Origin: Betaproteobacteria bacterium SCN2
GTDB taxonomy: Bacteria > Pseudomonadota > Gammaproteobacteria > Burkholderiales > Thiobacillaceae
Length of the DNA: 44,113 bases
Direction: 5' to 3'
Assembly: GCA_008923285.1 (NCBI GenBank)
Contig: WBSG01000009.1
Location: forward strand, 1-44,113
A program made the position numbers and the translations under genes. Below the pieces are notes generated by a model, which was not told the DNA's origin, ran no database searches, and saw only the letters and a list, made by a program, of their open reading frames with translations. Positions within the stretch are counted from its first letter, which is position 1; each line of letters starts with the position of its first letter. This document shows, one piece after another, positions 20,677 through 29,094 of this stretch.

Positions 20677-22772
20677 TGGCCGCCAATCAACGCAAGAATG
20701 TTCCTGTTCCCACTGCAATCCTGGAAGCAAAGGCCTATGAAGCACTAGTCCGACTCTGGGTGCTCCGCCTCGTCGTGCCCCTCGGCGGCATCCGGGAACT
20801 CGCCGCCTCCTACGGTTACAGGCATGATGACCTCGCCGAATATCTCGATGTGCTGCACGAAGAGGGCAAGTTCGATCGCAAGCTTGCCAAGGCCGACCTG
20901 AAGAACAAGCACGCCAGGGCAGAACGCCGCCGCAAGCAAAGCCAGCTGCCCTCAAGGCTTATCCGGAATATCGACCGCTGCGCCCAGCTGCTGGGCTGGA
21001 ACGACACCGACAAGGCCATCATCGCCTTTGTCGTGCTGATGGAAACCGACCTCTGGCTGGAGCGGGCTGCGAGCCTCATCGAGGATGTCAGCACGGCCCG
21101 TCTCATCGAAGTGCTGACGGTTGTTCTCGACCTCGACCGCGACCAGGTTCGCCACAGCATCTCGCCCAGGGGCGCGTTGGCCGAGTCGGGGTTCCTCAAG
21201 GTCGACCCGCGCCTGACGCGCAACCTGTTCTCCAAGATGTCGCTGCTCTCGGACGAACTGGCCGACCAGTTGCGCCACAGCGATGCCGACCTGCTCCACA
21301 TGCTGCGCGACGTGCTGGCGCAAACCGGACCCGGCACGCTCACGCTGCAGGATTTCGACCACCTGCGGGATTCGCTGGAACTGCTCCATCCCTACCTCAA
21401 GCGCTCGCTGGAAAACCAGGCCTGCGGGGTCAATATCCTGATCCACGGCGCCCCTGGCACTGGCAAGACCGAGCTGACCCTCGCGCTGGCGCAAGACCTT
21501 GGCTGCGACCTGTTCGAAGTGTCCTCGCAAAACGAATCCGGCAACGGCATCGACGGCGGCGCCCGGCTGCGCGCGTTCCGCGCGGCCCAGAGCCTGCTCA
21601 GGCAGCGCAAGGCCATGATCCTGTTCGACGAGGCCGAGGACGTGTTCGACGGCAGCTGGCAATACGGCAAGAGTAAAAGCTCGGCCCAGGCGCAGAAGGC
21701 CTGGATGAACCGACTGCTGGAGACCAACTCCGTACCGTCGATCTGGCTGTCCAATGACGTGGAATGCATGGACCCGGCCTTCATCCGGCGCTTCGACATC
21801 GTGCTGGAAATGCCCCTGATGCGCGGCCGCCAGCGCGAACGCCTGCTGGAAAAGACCTGCGGCGACCTGATCGACGCAAGAACCAAAAGCCGGCTGCTCG
21901 ACGCACACGACCTTGCGCCTGCCGTCATTCAGCGCGCCGTGCGCGTGGTGCGTGCCGTGCAGGAAGACCTTCCCGCCAGCCGGACGGGCATCGCGCTGGA
22001 GCGCCTGATAGAAAGCACCCTCACGGCACAGGGCCACGCGCCCTTGTCAGCAGGCCAGGTCGACACCCTGCCCGCCGGCTACAACCTCAACCACATCGCC
22101 GCGGATGTCGACCTTGGCGAAGTGGCTGAAGGCATCGTGCAGGCCCGCACCGGCCGCATCTGCCTGTACGGCCCGCCCGGTACCGGCAAGACCGCCTTCG
22201 GCCGCTGGCTCGCCCACCGGATGAACGTGCCTTTGCACGCCAGAAAAGTGTCCGACATCGTCTCGCCCTATGTCGGCCAGACCGAGCGCAACCTGGCACG
22301 GGTATTCCGCGACGCTGCGGCCGAAGGGGCGGTATTGCTGCTGGACGAGGTGGACAGCTTCCTGCAGGACCGCCAGCACGCCCATCATTCCTGGGAAGTG
22401 ACCGCGGTCAACGAAATGCTGACCCAGATGGAGTCGTATCAGGGCGTGTTCATCGCCTCCACCAACCTGATGGACGGGCTGGACCAGGCCGCCTTGCGCC
22501 GCTTCGACCTCAAGGTGAAATTCGGTTACCTGCGACCGGCACAGGCGTGGGAGCTGTTCGAGGCCAACTGCCGGTCTCTCGGTCTGCCTGAGACCGACGG
22601 TGCCGTTCGTACGGTGCTGGAGCGCATGACCAATCTGACGCCGGGGGACTTTGCTGCAGTGATCCGCCAGCACCGTTTCCGGCCGCTCGACAGCGACCAG
22701 GCATTGATGGCCGCCCTGGAGGCCGAGTGCCGTATCAAGAAGGACTCAAGGAATCCCCTGGGCTTTTTGTGA
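20676..22772 (+). CDS. Tandem-AAA+ ATPase, 698 aa
   Basis: The protein carries two AAA+ modules. The first has Walker A HGAPGTGKTELT (about 256-264), Walker B AMILFDEAEDVF and an arginine finger region IRRFDIVLEMPL. The second has Walker A YGPPGTGKTAFG (about 496-504), Walker B AVLLLDEVDSFL, a sensor 1 Asn in FIASTNLMDGL and arginine fingers in ALRRFDLKVKFGYL. The first 230 residues are helical and hold a predicted winged-helix-like start and charged coil (KNKHARAERRRKQSQ). Double-AAA+ proteins usually form hexamers that unfold or remodel proteins or complexes. ATG 20676 is chosen over ATG 20664 because GGAGG lies 6 bases upstream. It precedes a small TPR-like gene and another AAA+ gene, with the PDZ protein upstream, so a remodelling complex is likely. 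Confidence 0.85.
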   Translation: MAANQRKNVPVPTAILEAKAYEALVRLWVLRLVVPLGGIRELAASYGYRHDDLAEYLDVLHEEGKFDRKLAKADLKNKHARAERRRKQSQLPSRLIRNIDRCAQLLGWNDTDKAIIAFVVLMETDLWLERAASLIEDVSTARLIEVLTVVLDLDRDQVRHSISPRGALAESGFLKVDPRLTRNLFSKMSLLSDELADQLRHSDADLLHMLRDVLAQTGPGTLTLQDFDHLRDSLELLHPYLKRSLENQACGVNILIHGAPGTGKTELTLALAQDLGCDLFEVSSQNESGNGIDGGARLRAFRAAQSLLRQRKAMILFDEAEDVFDGSWQYGKSKSSAQAQKAWMNRLLETNSVPSIWLSNDVECMDPAFIRRFDIVLEMPLMRGRQRERLLEKTCGDLIDARTKSRLLDAHDLAPAVIQRAVRVVRAVQEDLPASRTGIALERLIESTLTAQGHAPLSAGQVDTLPAGYNLNHIAADVDLGEVAEGIVQARTGRICLYGPPGTGKTAFGRWLAHRMNVPLHARKVSDIVSPYVGQTERNLARVFRDAAAEGAVLLLDEVDSFLQDRQHAHHSWEVTAVNEMLTQMESYQGVFIASTNLMDGLDQAALRRFDLKVKFGYLRPAQAWELFEANCRSLGLPETDGAVRTVLERMTNLTPGDFAAVIRQHRFRPLDSDQALMAALEAECRIKKDSRNPLGFL

Positions 22773-22786
22773 AAGGCTCCACGCCC

Positions 22787-23056
22787 ATGGGTTCAGACGC
22801 AATGGAACAGAGAGTGAAGCTCTTTGCCCAGCAAATGCGCGAAACCTACGTGCAACTGGGCAAAGCGCTTATTCCCTTGCTCACCAGCTCGCCGGAAGAC
22901 ATCCGGATGCTGCTGGAGCTTGGCGAGGTCTATGAAACCCTGGGCTGTGAACAGGAGGCCGTAGCGGCGTACAGCCGTGTCCACGCCCTGGCTCCCGACT
23001 GCCTGCCGGAAAGCGCAGGGCACTTTCTGGAAAACCACCCAACCCGCGCAGACTAA
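22787..23056 (+). CDS. Small TPR-like protein, 89 aa
   Basis: The start at ATG 22787 (AAAGG 10 bases upstream, 14 bases after the AAA+ stop) gives an 89-residue helical protein. The stretch PEDIRMLLELGEVYETLGCEQEAVAAYSRVHALAPD matches one TPR repeat (L-G-x-x-Y...G...A...Y...AL.P), with flanking helices. A single repeat suggests an adaptor that binds a partner peptide. It sits between the two AAA+ genes, which supports a role as a bridge or regulatory subunit of the complex. An upstream ATG at 22727 would overlap the AAA+ gene and lacks a ribosome-binding site. Confidence 0.75.
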   Translation: MGSDAMEQRVKLFAQQMRETYVQLGKALIPLLTSSPEDIRMLLELGEVYETLGCEQEAVAAYSRVHALAPDCLPESAGHFLENHPTRAD

Positions 23057-23106
23057 GCGCTTGCTGGACAGACTCGATTCTTAACCTTACAGGAGGCTAA
23101 CCCTAT

Positions 23107-24207
23107 ATGGCATTCACCTCGGCAAGAAGAGCCCAATATGCAAACCGTTCGCCTGTTGCACTCATGGATCCTTTTAATACTGATCAGGGTCATTTAATGG
23201 ATGAGGAGCCCGGGCCAGGCTTCGATTCCTATCAACAACCGCAACAGGTCGCACTGTTCAATGAAGACGACCTGGACAAGGCATTTGTCTACGCGAATAG
23301 CCTGGATGATAGCGCGCGCAATCGTCTGGAAAGCATCCTGTCCCGCCTAAACGAGCTTGGCCGCTTTCGCTCATTCACCCCTGCTGTCGCACCCGAAGAA
23401 GTGCTGGCACTGAAACAGACCTTCCCCAACTTCTCCGAAGTGCTGGACGAAATCGCCGCCCACATTGCCCTGGCCAAACTAGCCGGCGAGGATAAAGCAC
23501 CTCTGGCCTTCCCGCCCATCCTTCTGGTCGGCCCGCCCGGGGTAGGCAAAACCTACTTTGCCCAGCAGCTATGCGAAACTTTGGGTGCTCACTTCAACGA
23601 AACCAGCCTCAACAGCAATAGCGCCGGCTTCATCCTTTCCGGCCTGGACATGGGCTGGAGCAGCGGCAAGCCAGGGCTGGTTTTTCGGGCTCTGATGGAA
23701 GGCCCGGTCGCCAACCCGTTCATCTTGCTGGATGAAATCGACAAGGCAAACAAACCAGATTCGACATACGATCCGCTCGGCCCGCTCTACGGCCTGCTTG
23801 AATCGAATATGGCGAAACGATTTCGTGACGAAGCCTCCACCTTGCCCATGGATGCAAGCCATATTTTGTGGGTGGCAACGGCGAACGATGTAGACAGCAT
23901 TCCCGAGCCCCTGCTATCGCGCATGACCGTATTCGAGATTCCATTTCCCTCTGTAGAACAGACGGCAACGCTTGCCTACACGGTCTGGAGAAAGCTGCGG
24001 CAAAATACAGCATGGGGGCCCCACATGCACGAAAAGATAAGCGATGGCATCATTGAATGCCTGAAGGAAAAATCACCAAGAGACATGACCAGGCTGTTTA
24101 TCAGAGCCGCAGGGCGGGCAATTATGAACAAGCGGCATATACTCAACCCCGTCGATTTCTCGATTGATGGCACAGAGGACTCAAGGAACACTGTTTTCCG
24201 CCCATAG
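23107..24207 (+). CDS. AAA+ ATPase of Lon-like type without a protease domain, 366 aa
   Basis: A single AAA+ module follows an N-terminal region of about 120 residues. Walker A is PPILLVGPPGVGKTYFAQQL (about 134-153), Walker B is FILLDEIDKANK (about 206), sensor 1 lies in ILWVATANDVDSIPEPLLSRMTVFEIPFP, and the lid follows. This sequence set is closest to the Lon/ClpX-type clade in my memory, but the catalytic Ser-Lys protease domain is missing and the C terminus ends at about residue 366. It is therefore a remodelling ATPase or a helper for a separate protease. ATG 23107 follows AGGAGG about 10 bases upstream. It closes the plus-strand cluster that began at 17487. Confidence 0.88.
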   Translation: MAFTSARRAQYANRSPVALMDPFNTDQGHLMDEEPGPGFDSYQQPQQVALFNEDDLDKAFVYANSLDDSARNRLESILSRLNELGRFRSFTPAVAPEEVLALKQTFPNFSEVLDEIAAHIALAKLAGEDKAPLAFPPILLVGPPGVGKTYFAQQLCETLGAHFNETSLNSNSAGFILSGLDMGWSSGKPGLVFRALMEGPVANPFILLDEIDKANKPDSTYDPLGPLYGLLESNMAKRFRDEASTLPMDASHILWVATANDVDSIPEPLLSRMTVFEIPFPSVEQTATLAYTVWRKLRQNTAWGPHMHEKISDGIIECLKEKSPRDMTRLFIRAAGRAIMNKRHILNPVDFSIDGTEDSRNTVFRP

Positions 24208-24415
24208 CTAGTCTAGCTGCATGGGAGAATACTTAGAGACCATATCTACTTTCACCCGCCATGTTCTGGCTTGCTGGTAACGATGAACAAGGCTTACGAT
24301 TCATCTCGACCAAATAGTTACAGAACACATCCTACCCGTTACCAAGTTTAGATGGCATGAGGGATTAGGAGGCGTGGTGTCAAATTCATGCTAGCAGGCA
24401 TAGGAGAAGGAAGGA

Positions 24416-24979
24416 ATGAACGACAACAACATCGTAGATGCCATAGCTAAGGCCCGTCCTGGAGTAGCCAAGTACTTGGCCATCATGGATTGCTTGTACT
24501 CAGTGAACGTTTCGCAGGACCAAGACTTTCAAACGCAGTACAAAGGTTTCTATCGCGTTAGACAGAAATCTCCGGATTGGTACAGCGCCTACTTCAATCT
24601 GCTTGAAGAATATAAGGGAAAGCGTCCATCATTTTCGGAGATCTTGGATTCCTTAAGCCAGTCCTTAGGCAATGGTGTTTGTGAAGCCTCATTTAGTAGC
24701 AAACTGGTCGCCACATTGGACCCATGGCAACCTATTTGGGACAAATACGTCCTGAAGAACACGGGCCACAAGGCCCCAGCATCAAAGGTGGTGGATAAAA
24801 ATGCACTAGCTAAGAAGAACTATGCTTCGATACAGGCTTGGTACATCAATTTCCTCAATTCCACGGAGGGTAAGCGGTGGATTTTTTTATTCAACGAAAA
24901 CATTGACGATTACTGGAGACTAACGGACATAAAGAAGGTTGACTTCATCCTTTGGCAAACACGAAGCGAGGTTAGCTAA
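24416..24979 (+). CDS. Hypothetical protein, 187 aa
   Basis: The start ATG 24416 follows GGAGAAGGAAGG. The product is soluble and mainly helical. The central motif EASFSSKLVATLDPWQPIWDKYVLKN is reminiscent of helix-hairpin-helix glycosylase-like proteins with a P-x-W-D-x-x-V motif, but the resemblance is only to a short pattern, and I do not assign a function. The base composition is AT-richer than that of the AAA+ cluster to its left, so it may mark the start of a transferred segment. The 208 bases upstream and 197 downstream hold no convincing gene. Confidence 0.65.
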   Translation: MNDNNIVDAIAKARPGVAKYLAIMDCLYSVNVSQDQDFQTQYKGFYRVRQKSPDWYSAYFNLLEEYKGKRPSFSEILDSLSQSLGNGVCEASFSSKLVATLDPWQPIWDKYVLKNTGHKAPASKVVDKNALAKKNYASIQAWYINFLNSTEGKRWIFLFNENIDDYWRLTDIKKVDFILWQTRSEVS

Positions 24980-25176
24980 TTCCATGCTATCAGCGTTCCC
25001 GGGGACTGCTGAACTTCAGCGTTGGTGGGGAAAAAATGGCCATCAGGCAAGAGTGCCACATACCATCGAGGAAGACAGACATCGATTTTCTATTTTACCC
25101 AAGCTGCTGTAAATGCAAAAAATCCGTAACCTGACGCTGGCTTTAGGTTTTAAATGCAAAACTAAGGTAGCAGCAA

Positions 25177-25653
25177 ATGAACATAATTAATGCCACAGAA
25201 ATGAGCCTGGAAAGAATGCACAGCATATTCCAGTCAAAGGGTTGCCAAACAGAGATCGTCGAGACATTACCGGCCGATCCCGACCTTGGCCTCAGCCGAG
25301 ACGCATATCTTCATGTTGATTTCCCACAGCACCTTCCAGTGGTTGTGTGGCTGGATAGCCATGCAGACCACCAGATTCGCATGCGTGTCATAGTTGCAGA
25401 CCGTGAACATCGTGACCAAATGGGCGAAACCGAGCTAATGAATTTTGCGGCCGATTGCAATCAGCAAATCCAATACTTCGGCTCCCTCTCACCGAGAAAT
25501 TCACTTGGGATAACGCTTGAGTATCGCCTGCCCTACAACCAAGGCATTTTGGAAAATACGATCTTCCGCGCTGCTGAAGAAATGTCATTCGGCGGTTGGT
25601 ATGCACGGAAGCACATTTCAACTCTGGATGTTGAAAAGAACATAAGGAGCTAA
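25177..25653 (+). CDS. YbjN-like sensory domain protein, 158 aa
   Basis: The 158-residue protein lacks a signal peptide and has the alternating layout of YbjN-type domains: N-terminal helix (LERMHSIFQSKG), strand pairs (VVVWLDSHADHQIRMRVIVAD), a helix (LMNFAADCNQQI), a strand pair (LGITLEYRLPYNQGILENTIFRAA) and a final helix. YbjN domains are small type-III-chaperone-like folds of unclear role, often beside regulators or stress genes; the family call is moderate. Its stop is two bases before the WYL regulator start, so the two genes form a translationally coupled pair. Confidence 0.6.
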   Translation: MNIINATEMSLERMHSIFQSKGCQTEIVETLPADPDLGLSRDAYLHVDFPQHLPVVVWLDSHADHQIRMRVIVADREHRDQMGETELMNFAADCNQQIQYFGSLSPRNSLGITLEYRLPYNQGILENTIFRAAEEMSFGGWYARKHISTLDVEKNIRS

Positions 25654-25654
25654 T

Positions 25655-26656
25655 TTGCCCTCCGATTCCCCCCGCAACGCCATCGACCGCCAGTGGCACT
25701 TGCTTGATCTCCTGCCATCAACCCCGCCCGGCAAGACCACTACAGAATTGGTGGATGCGCTTGCCGAGTCCGGTTTCGATGTCACCAAGCGCACCGTTGA
25801 GCGCGATCTGGTGGCCCTGTCTTCACGGTTCCCTATCACCTCGACCGATGAGAAACCTTGTGGTTGGTATTGGCGTAGCCGAAAAGCGCTCGGCATCCTC
25901 GGTCTCTCGGTAACCGACGCCTTTACGCTACAGATGCTGGAGCGTTATCTAAGGCCACTTCTTCCCGTCGCGACCACGCGGCAGTTGGAGCCCCTGTTCG
26001 AACTGGCCAAGAACAAGCTTGAAGCGGAGGCGGACAGCAACGAAATCGCCCGTTGGGCATCCATGGTAACCGTCGAAGGATCGGGACTCCCAACCATCCC
26101 CCCTTCAATCAACCCGGCCATCCTGCAAACAGTCCAGGAAGCCATGCTAAAGGGTGAAAAGCTCAAGATCCGCCATCTCAAGACAGGCACGGACACCAGC
26201 CGGGAGCACACCATCAGTCCGGTAGGCCTGGTGCAAAGCGGCGAGAAGACTTACCTGATCGCCTCGAAGCCAGGCAAGGCAAAACCGGCCTCTTTCGCCC
26301 TGCATCGCATTGACCATGCCGAGCGGACCCACGAACGTGCCGAACTGCCAAAAGGCGTTTCACTAAAAAGTTACATCCAGGACGGTGACAGCCAGTTTTT
26401 CAACAAAGGGCTGGTCAAGCTCAAGGCCTGGGTATCCAGTGAGCTCGGCAGCCAGCTTGACGAAACCCGGCTCTCGGAAAAGCAGAAGCTAACCCCAAAG
26501 GATAACGGTTTCATCCTCACCGTCGAACTGCCTGACAGCCTCAGGCTAAGACAGTGGATTCTTTCCTGGACAAGTCATATCCAGGTACTGGAACCCAAGG
26601 CTTTGCGTAGCGATATTGCGGATAAACTGAGTAGCGGGCTTGCCCAATACAAATGA
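25655..26656 (+). CDS. WYL-domain transcriptional regulator, 333 aa
   Basis: The start is TTG 25655 with AAGGAG 6 bases upstream. Residues 10-60 form a winged helix (RQWHLLDLLPSTPPGKTTTELV, then KRTVERDLVALSSRFPI, the recognition helix). The WYL domain spans about 150-240 (GEKLKIRHLKTGTD...HTISPVGLVQSGEKTYLIASKP), with S-P-V-G-L-V as its core, and the C-terminal WCX extension follows to 333. WYL proteins bind nucleotide-like ligands and often control defence genes (BrxR, CapW). Its position just before the DISARM-like island supports such a role, although the target promoter is not proven. It pairs with the YbjN-like gene. Confidence 0.9.
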   Translation: MPSDSPRNAIDRQWHLLDLLPSTPPGKTTTELVDALAESGFDVTKRTVERDLVALSSRFPITSTDEKPCGWYWRSRKALGILGLSVTDAFTLQMLERYLRPLLPVATTRQLEPLFELAKNKLEAEADSNEIARWASMVTVEGSGLPTIPPSINPAILQTVQEAMLKGEKLKIRHLKTGTDTSREHTISPVGLVQSGEKTYLIASKPGKAKPASFALHRIDHAERTHERAELPKGVSLKSYIQDGDSQFFNKGLVKLKAWVSSELGSQLDETRLSEKQKLTPKDNGFILTVELPDSLRLRQWILSWTSHIQVLEPKALRSDIADKLSSGLAQYK

Positions 26657-26791
26657 CAGCGCATTTTAAATCGGTGCAGAACACGCAATGACCTGATTGC
26701 ACAATGCGTAAAAAAGATTCCTTGAAATGCAACTGGCAAGCTAACGAATCATGGCAGGAAAAATCAGCGGTATAATGAAAGCAGTAACCCT

Positions 26792-26908
26792 ATGACTAAA
26801 ACCAACGCACCCGGCCTCTCAAAATTCCGCATCATTGCATGGAAGCAATGTTCCAAGCGGCAGTGGCCCGAGGGCAACCGCCTAGACCTGCGAATCATCA
26901 CCCCCTAG
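26792..26908 (+). pseudogene. Truncated remnant resembling the N terminus of a DUF2779 protein
   Basis: The 38-codon ORF reads LSKFRIIAWKQCSKRQWPEG and then NRLDLRI, much like the conserved opening of DUF2779 proteins (LSKSxxxxGLQCPKRLWLE...RPEL), which are large PD-(D/E)XK-associated proteins. It ends at TAG after residue 38. A TATAAT (26770-26775) lies 22 bases upstream. I read it as a broken gene left at the edge of the island; the identification is from motif memory. The rest of 26657-27028 holds no gene I can support. Confidence 0.5.
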
Positions 26909-27028
26909 GCCGAACAGCGTTCCCATATCGGGGTCGATTCACAAGAGTCATCTTGACAGAATTCCAACAGCTACTGAATTGTCACGCCAAATTTGGCATG
27001 GCCTATTTGTTCCAAAAAAAACTTGTAA

Positions 27029-28576
27029 ATGCAGAACAAAACTATACCAGTCATTGATCTGTTTGCTGGGCCTGGAGGGCTCGGAGAAGGCTTCTCTTCA
27101 CTGCTCAACGGCAGCAAAGACCCCACTTTCAAAGTTTGCCTCTCGATTGAAAAGGACCCAGTAGCCCACAGCACCCTCTCACTTAGGTCAATCTTCCGTA
27201 GCTTTCCTAAAGGGAAAGCACCTGATGCTTATTACGAATATGTCAGGGGAAAGACAACCAGGGACGAATTCCTGAAGAATCCGGCAATAAGAAAACATGT
27301 AGAACTTGCGGAACACGAAGTAAAGAATGCGACACTTGGTGAAACACCACCAAAAAAAATAGATGCATGGATTCATGAAGCCATAGGTGGCCAAGATCCA
27401 TGGGTTCTGATTGGTGGCCCGCCCTGCCAAGCGTATTCCATCGCAGGTAGATCAAGAATGAGGGGCGTCGACCCCAAGGCCTTCGAAGAGGACAAGCGCC
27501 ACCTGCTCTATCGTGAATATCTCCGCATCATAAAAAAGTTCGGCCCTTCAGTTTTCGTGATGGAGAATGTCAAGGGCATACTCACATCCGAGCACAAGGG
27601 CTCACTCATTTTCGAGCGAATTCTCGAGGATCTCTCCATACCCGGGAATGGCCTTGAATACGACATACGATCATTCGTTGTCCCAATGAGCGAGGCCCCC
27701 ATCAGGCCAGAGGATTTTGTCATACGGGCAGAGGATTTCGGTATTCCACAAAAGCGTCACAGAGTCATACTGTTCGGAATCAGGAAGGACTTGGCACACC
27801 TGAAACACGATGTACTAAAACCATCATCCACAACAAGAAGAATCAGCGTCCATCAAGCATTGTCAGGCCTTCCACCAATACGAAGCCGCCTTTCCAAGGA
27901 GCCTGACTCGTTTGAAGCATGGATCTCCGCATTGAGGAGATTCCCATCGTTAGCCGGATGGAAATCAGAGTACCGGAAAGAGATCGAATCAAGAGCACGT
28001 GATGCCGTTAAACACGCCGAAAGGTACCATTCTCCCGGCGGAAGATTTGTGGAGTTGATTCCAAAATTCTCGTCTCGATTGGCTGACGAACTCCGTGCTT
28101 GGTATGAAGACCCCAGACTTGGAGGAGTTACCCTCCATGAGTCACGATTACATATGAGGGAAGACCTTCACCGCTATCTATTTGCGTCCTGTTTTGGGGA
28201 AGAGGCCAAAAGATCACCAAAGCTCATGGACTTCCCTCCCCAACTTCTACCGAATCACGAAAACGCGGGGGACGAGGACGCACCGTTCAAGGATAGATTC
28301 CGTGTCCAGATTGGAAATAGGCCCTCGACAACCGTGGTTTCACATATTTCAAAGGATGGGCATTACTACATTCACCCCGATCCTGCACAGTGCCGCAGTC
28401 TGACTGTCAGGGAAGCCGCGAGGCTTCAGACCTTTCCGGACAATTATTTCTTCGAGGGGGGCGGAAGAACTGATCGATACGCCCAGATCGGCAATGCCGT
28501 ACCTCCCTTCCTTGCAAAACAGATAGCAAGCATTGTCTCGGATTTTCTGGTCAAGGCTGCCTCGAAGTCCCGGTAA
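27029..28576 (+). CDS. DNA (cytosine-5-)-methyltransferase
   Basis: This enzyme methylates cytosine C5 from S-adenosylmethionine. The catalytic motifs are in order: I (VIDLFAGPGGLGEGFSS, residues 6-22), IV with the nucleophilic cysteine in GGPPCQAYSIAGRSR (about 129-143), VI FVMENVKGIL, VIII IPQKRHRVILFG, and IX-X LTVREAARLQTFPDNYFFEGGGRTDRYAQIGNAVPP. The target-recognition region is the stretch between VIII and IX (about 270-430) and is unusually charged, so the target sequence cannot be read off. The 515-aa length is normal. The ATG directly follows an in-frame stop and has no good ribosome-binding site. It converges on vsr with a 26-base overlap. It probably protects host DNA from the minus-strand helicase-nuclease operon. 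Confidence 0.95.
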   Translation: MQNKTIPVIDLFAGPGGLGEGFSSLLNGSKDPTFKVCLSIEKDPVAHSTLSLRSIFRSFPKGKAPDAYYEYVRGKTTRDEFLKNPAIRKHVELAEHEVKNATLGETPPKKIDAWIHEAIGGQDPWVLIGGPPCQAYSIAGRSRMRGVDPKAFEEDKRHLLYREYLRIIKKFGPSVFVMENVKGILTSEHKGSLIFERILEDLSIPGNGLEYDIRSFVVPMSEAPIRPEDFVIRAEDFGIPQKRHRVILFGIRKDLAHLKHDVLKPSSTTRRISVHQALSGLPPIRSRLSKEPDSFEAWISALRRFPSLAGWKSEYRKEIESRARDAVKHAERYHSPGGRFVELIPKFSSRLADELRAWYEDPRLGGVTLHESRLHMREDLHRYLFASCFGEEAKRSPKLMDFPPQLLPNHENAGDEDAPFKDRFRVQIGNRPSTTVVSHISKDGHYYIHPDPAQCRSLTVREAARLQTFPDNYFFEGGGRTDRYAQIGNAVPPFLAKQIASIVSDFLVKAASKSR

Positions 28577-29021
28577 CAAGGGTAGGCAATTCACCAAATG
28601 GCTGGTCCCCCTCCAGCCACTTCTGGATGAGGTCACCAAGACCTGATACGTAATTCCTGTCCCTCGTGGCGCACTCCCATATGATCAGCACCCTCCATCC
28701 TTTTGAGAGCAGTGCCGCGACGTGGGTGCGATCACGCTCTACATTCTTCTCAAGCTTGCCCTTCCAGAACTCGGCATTTGTTGAAGGCATTTTGACCAGC
28801 CGGCAGCCTGAATGCTGGTGCCAGAAACATCCATGAACAAATATGGCCACCTTTCTACCAGGAAGAACTATGTCCGGCACCCCAGGCAGATCACGGCGAT
28901 GCAGACGGAATCTGTATCCCATCGCGAAGAGGAGACCACGTACCATTTTTTCAGGCTTGGTGTTCTTCCCCCTGATCCCGGCCATCATCTGGCTTCGCTT
29001 TTTCCTGGAAACTACATCCAT
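28551..29021 (-). CDS. vsr: Very short patch repair endonuclease Vsr
   Basis: Vsr nicks next to T:G mismatches formed when 5-methylcytosine deaminates. Key residues match E. coli Vsr with an offset of one: D50 in GVPDIVLPG (E. coli D51), H63 and H68 in FVHGCFWHQH (H64, H69), and E24 in TKPEKM (E25). Conserved NTKPE and GCFWH are clear; the 156-aa length is normal. It is encoded opposite to the methyltransferase and overlaps its last 26 bases. It is the last gene of the minus-strand island operon, 73 bases from the actin-like gene. It should repair the mutagenic side effect of the adjacent methyltransferase. Confidence 0.93.
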   Translation of the reverse strand: MDVVSRKKRSQMMAGIRGKNTKPEKMVRGLLFAMGYRFRLHRRDLPGVPDIVLPGRKVAIFVHGCFWHQHSGCRLVKMPSTNAEFWKGKLEKNVERDRTHVAALLSKGWRVLIIWECATRDRNYVSGLGDLIQKWLEGDQPFGELPTLVTGTSRQP

Positions 29022-29094
29022 GGCCCAGAGAATCCAATACGCAGAACAGTCTGAGTCATATAAAAAACATCAATTGCGCCATCCCACCGGACAA

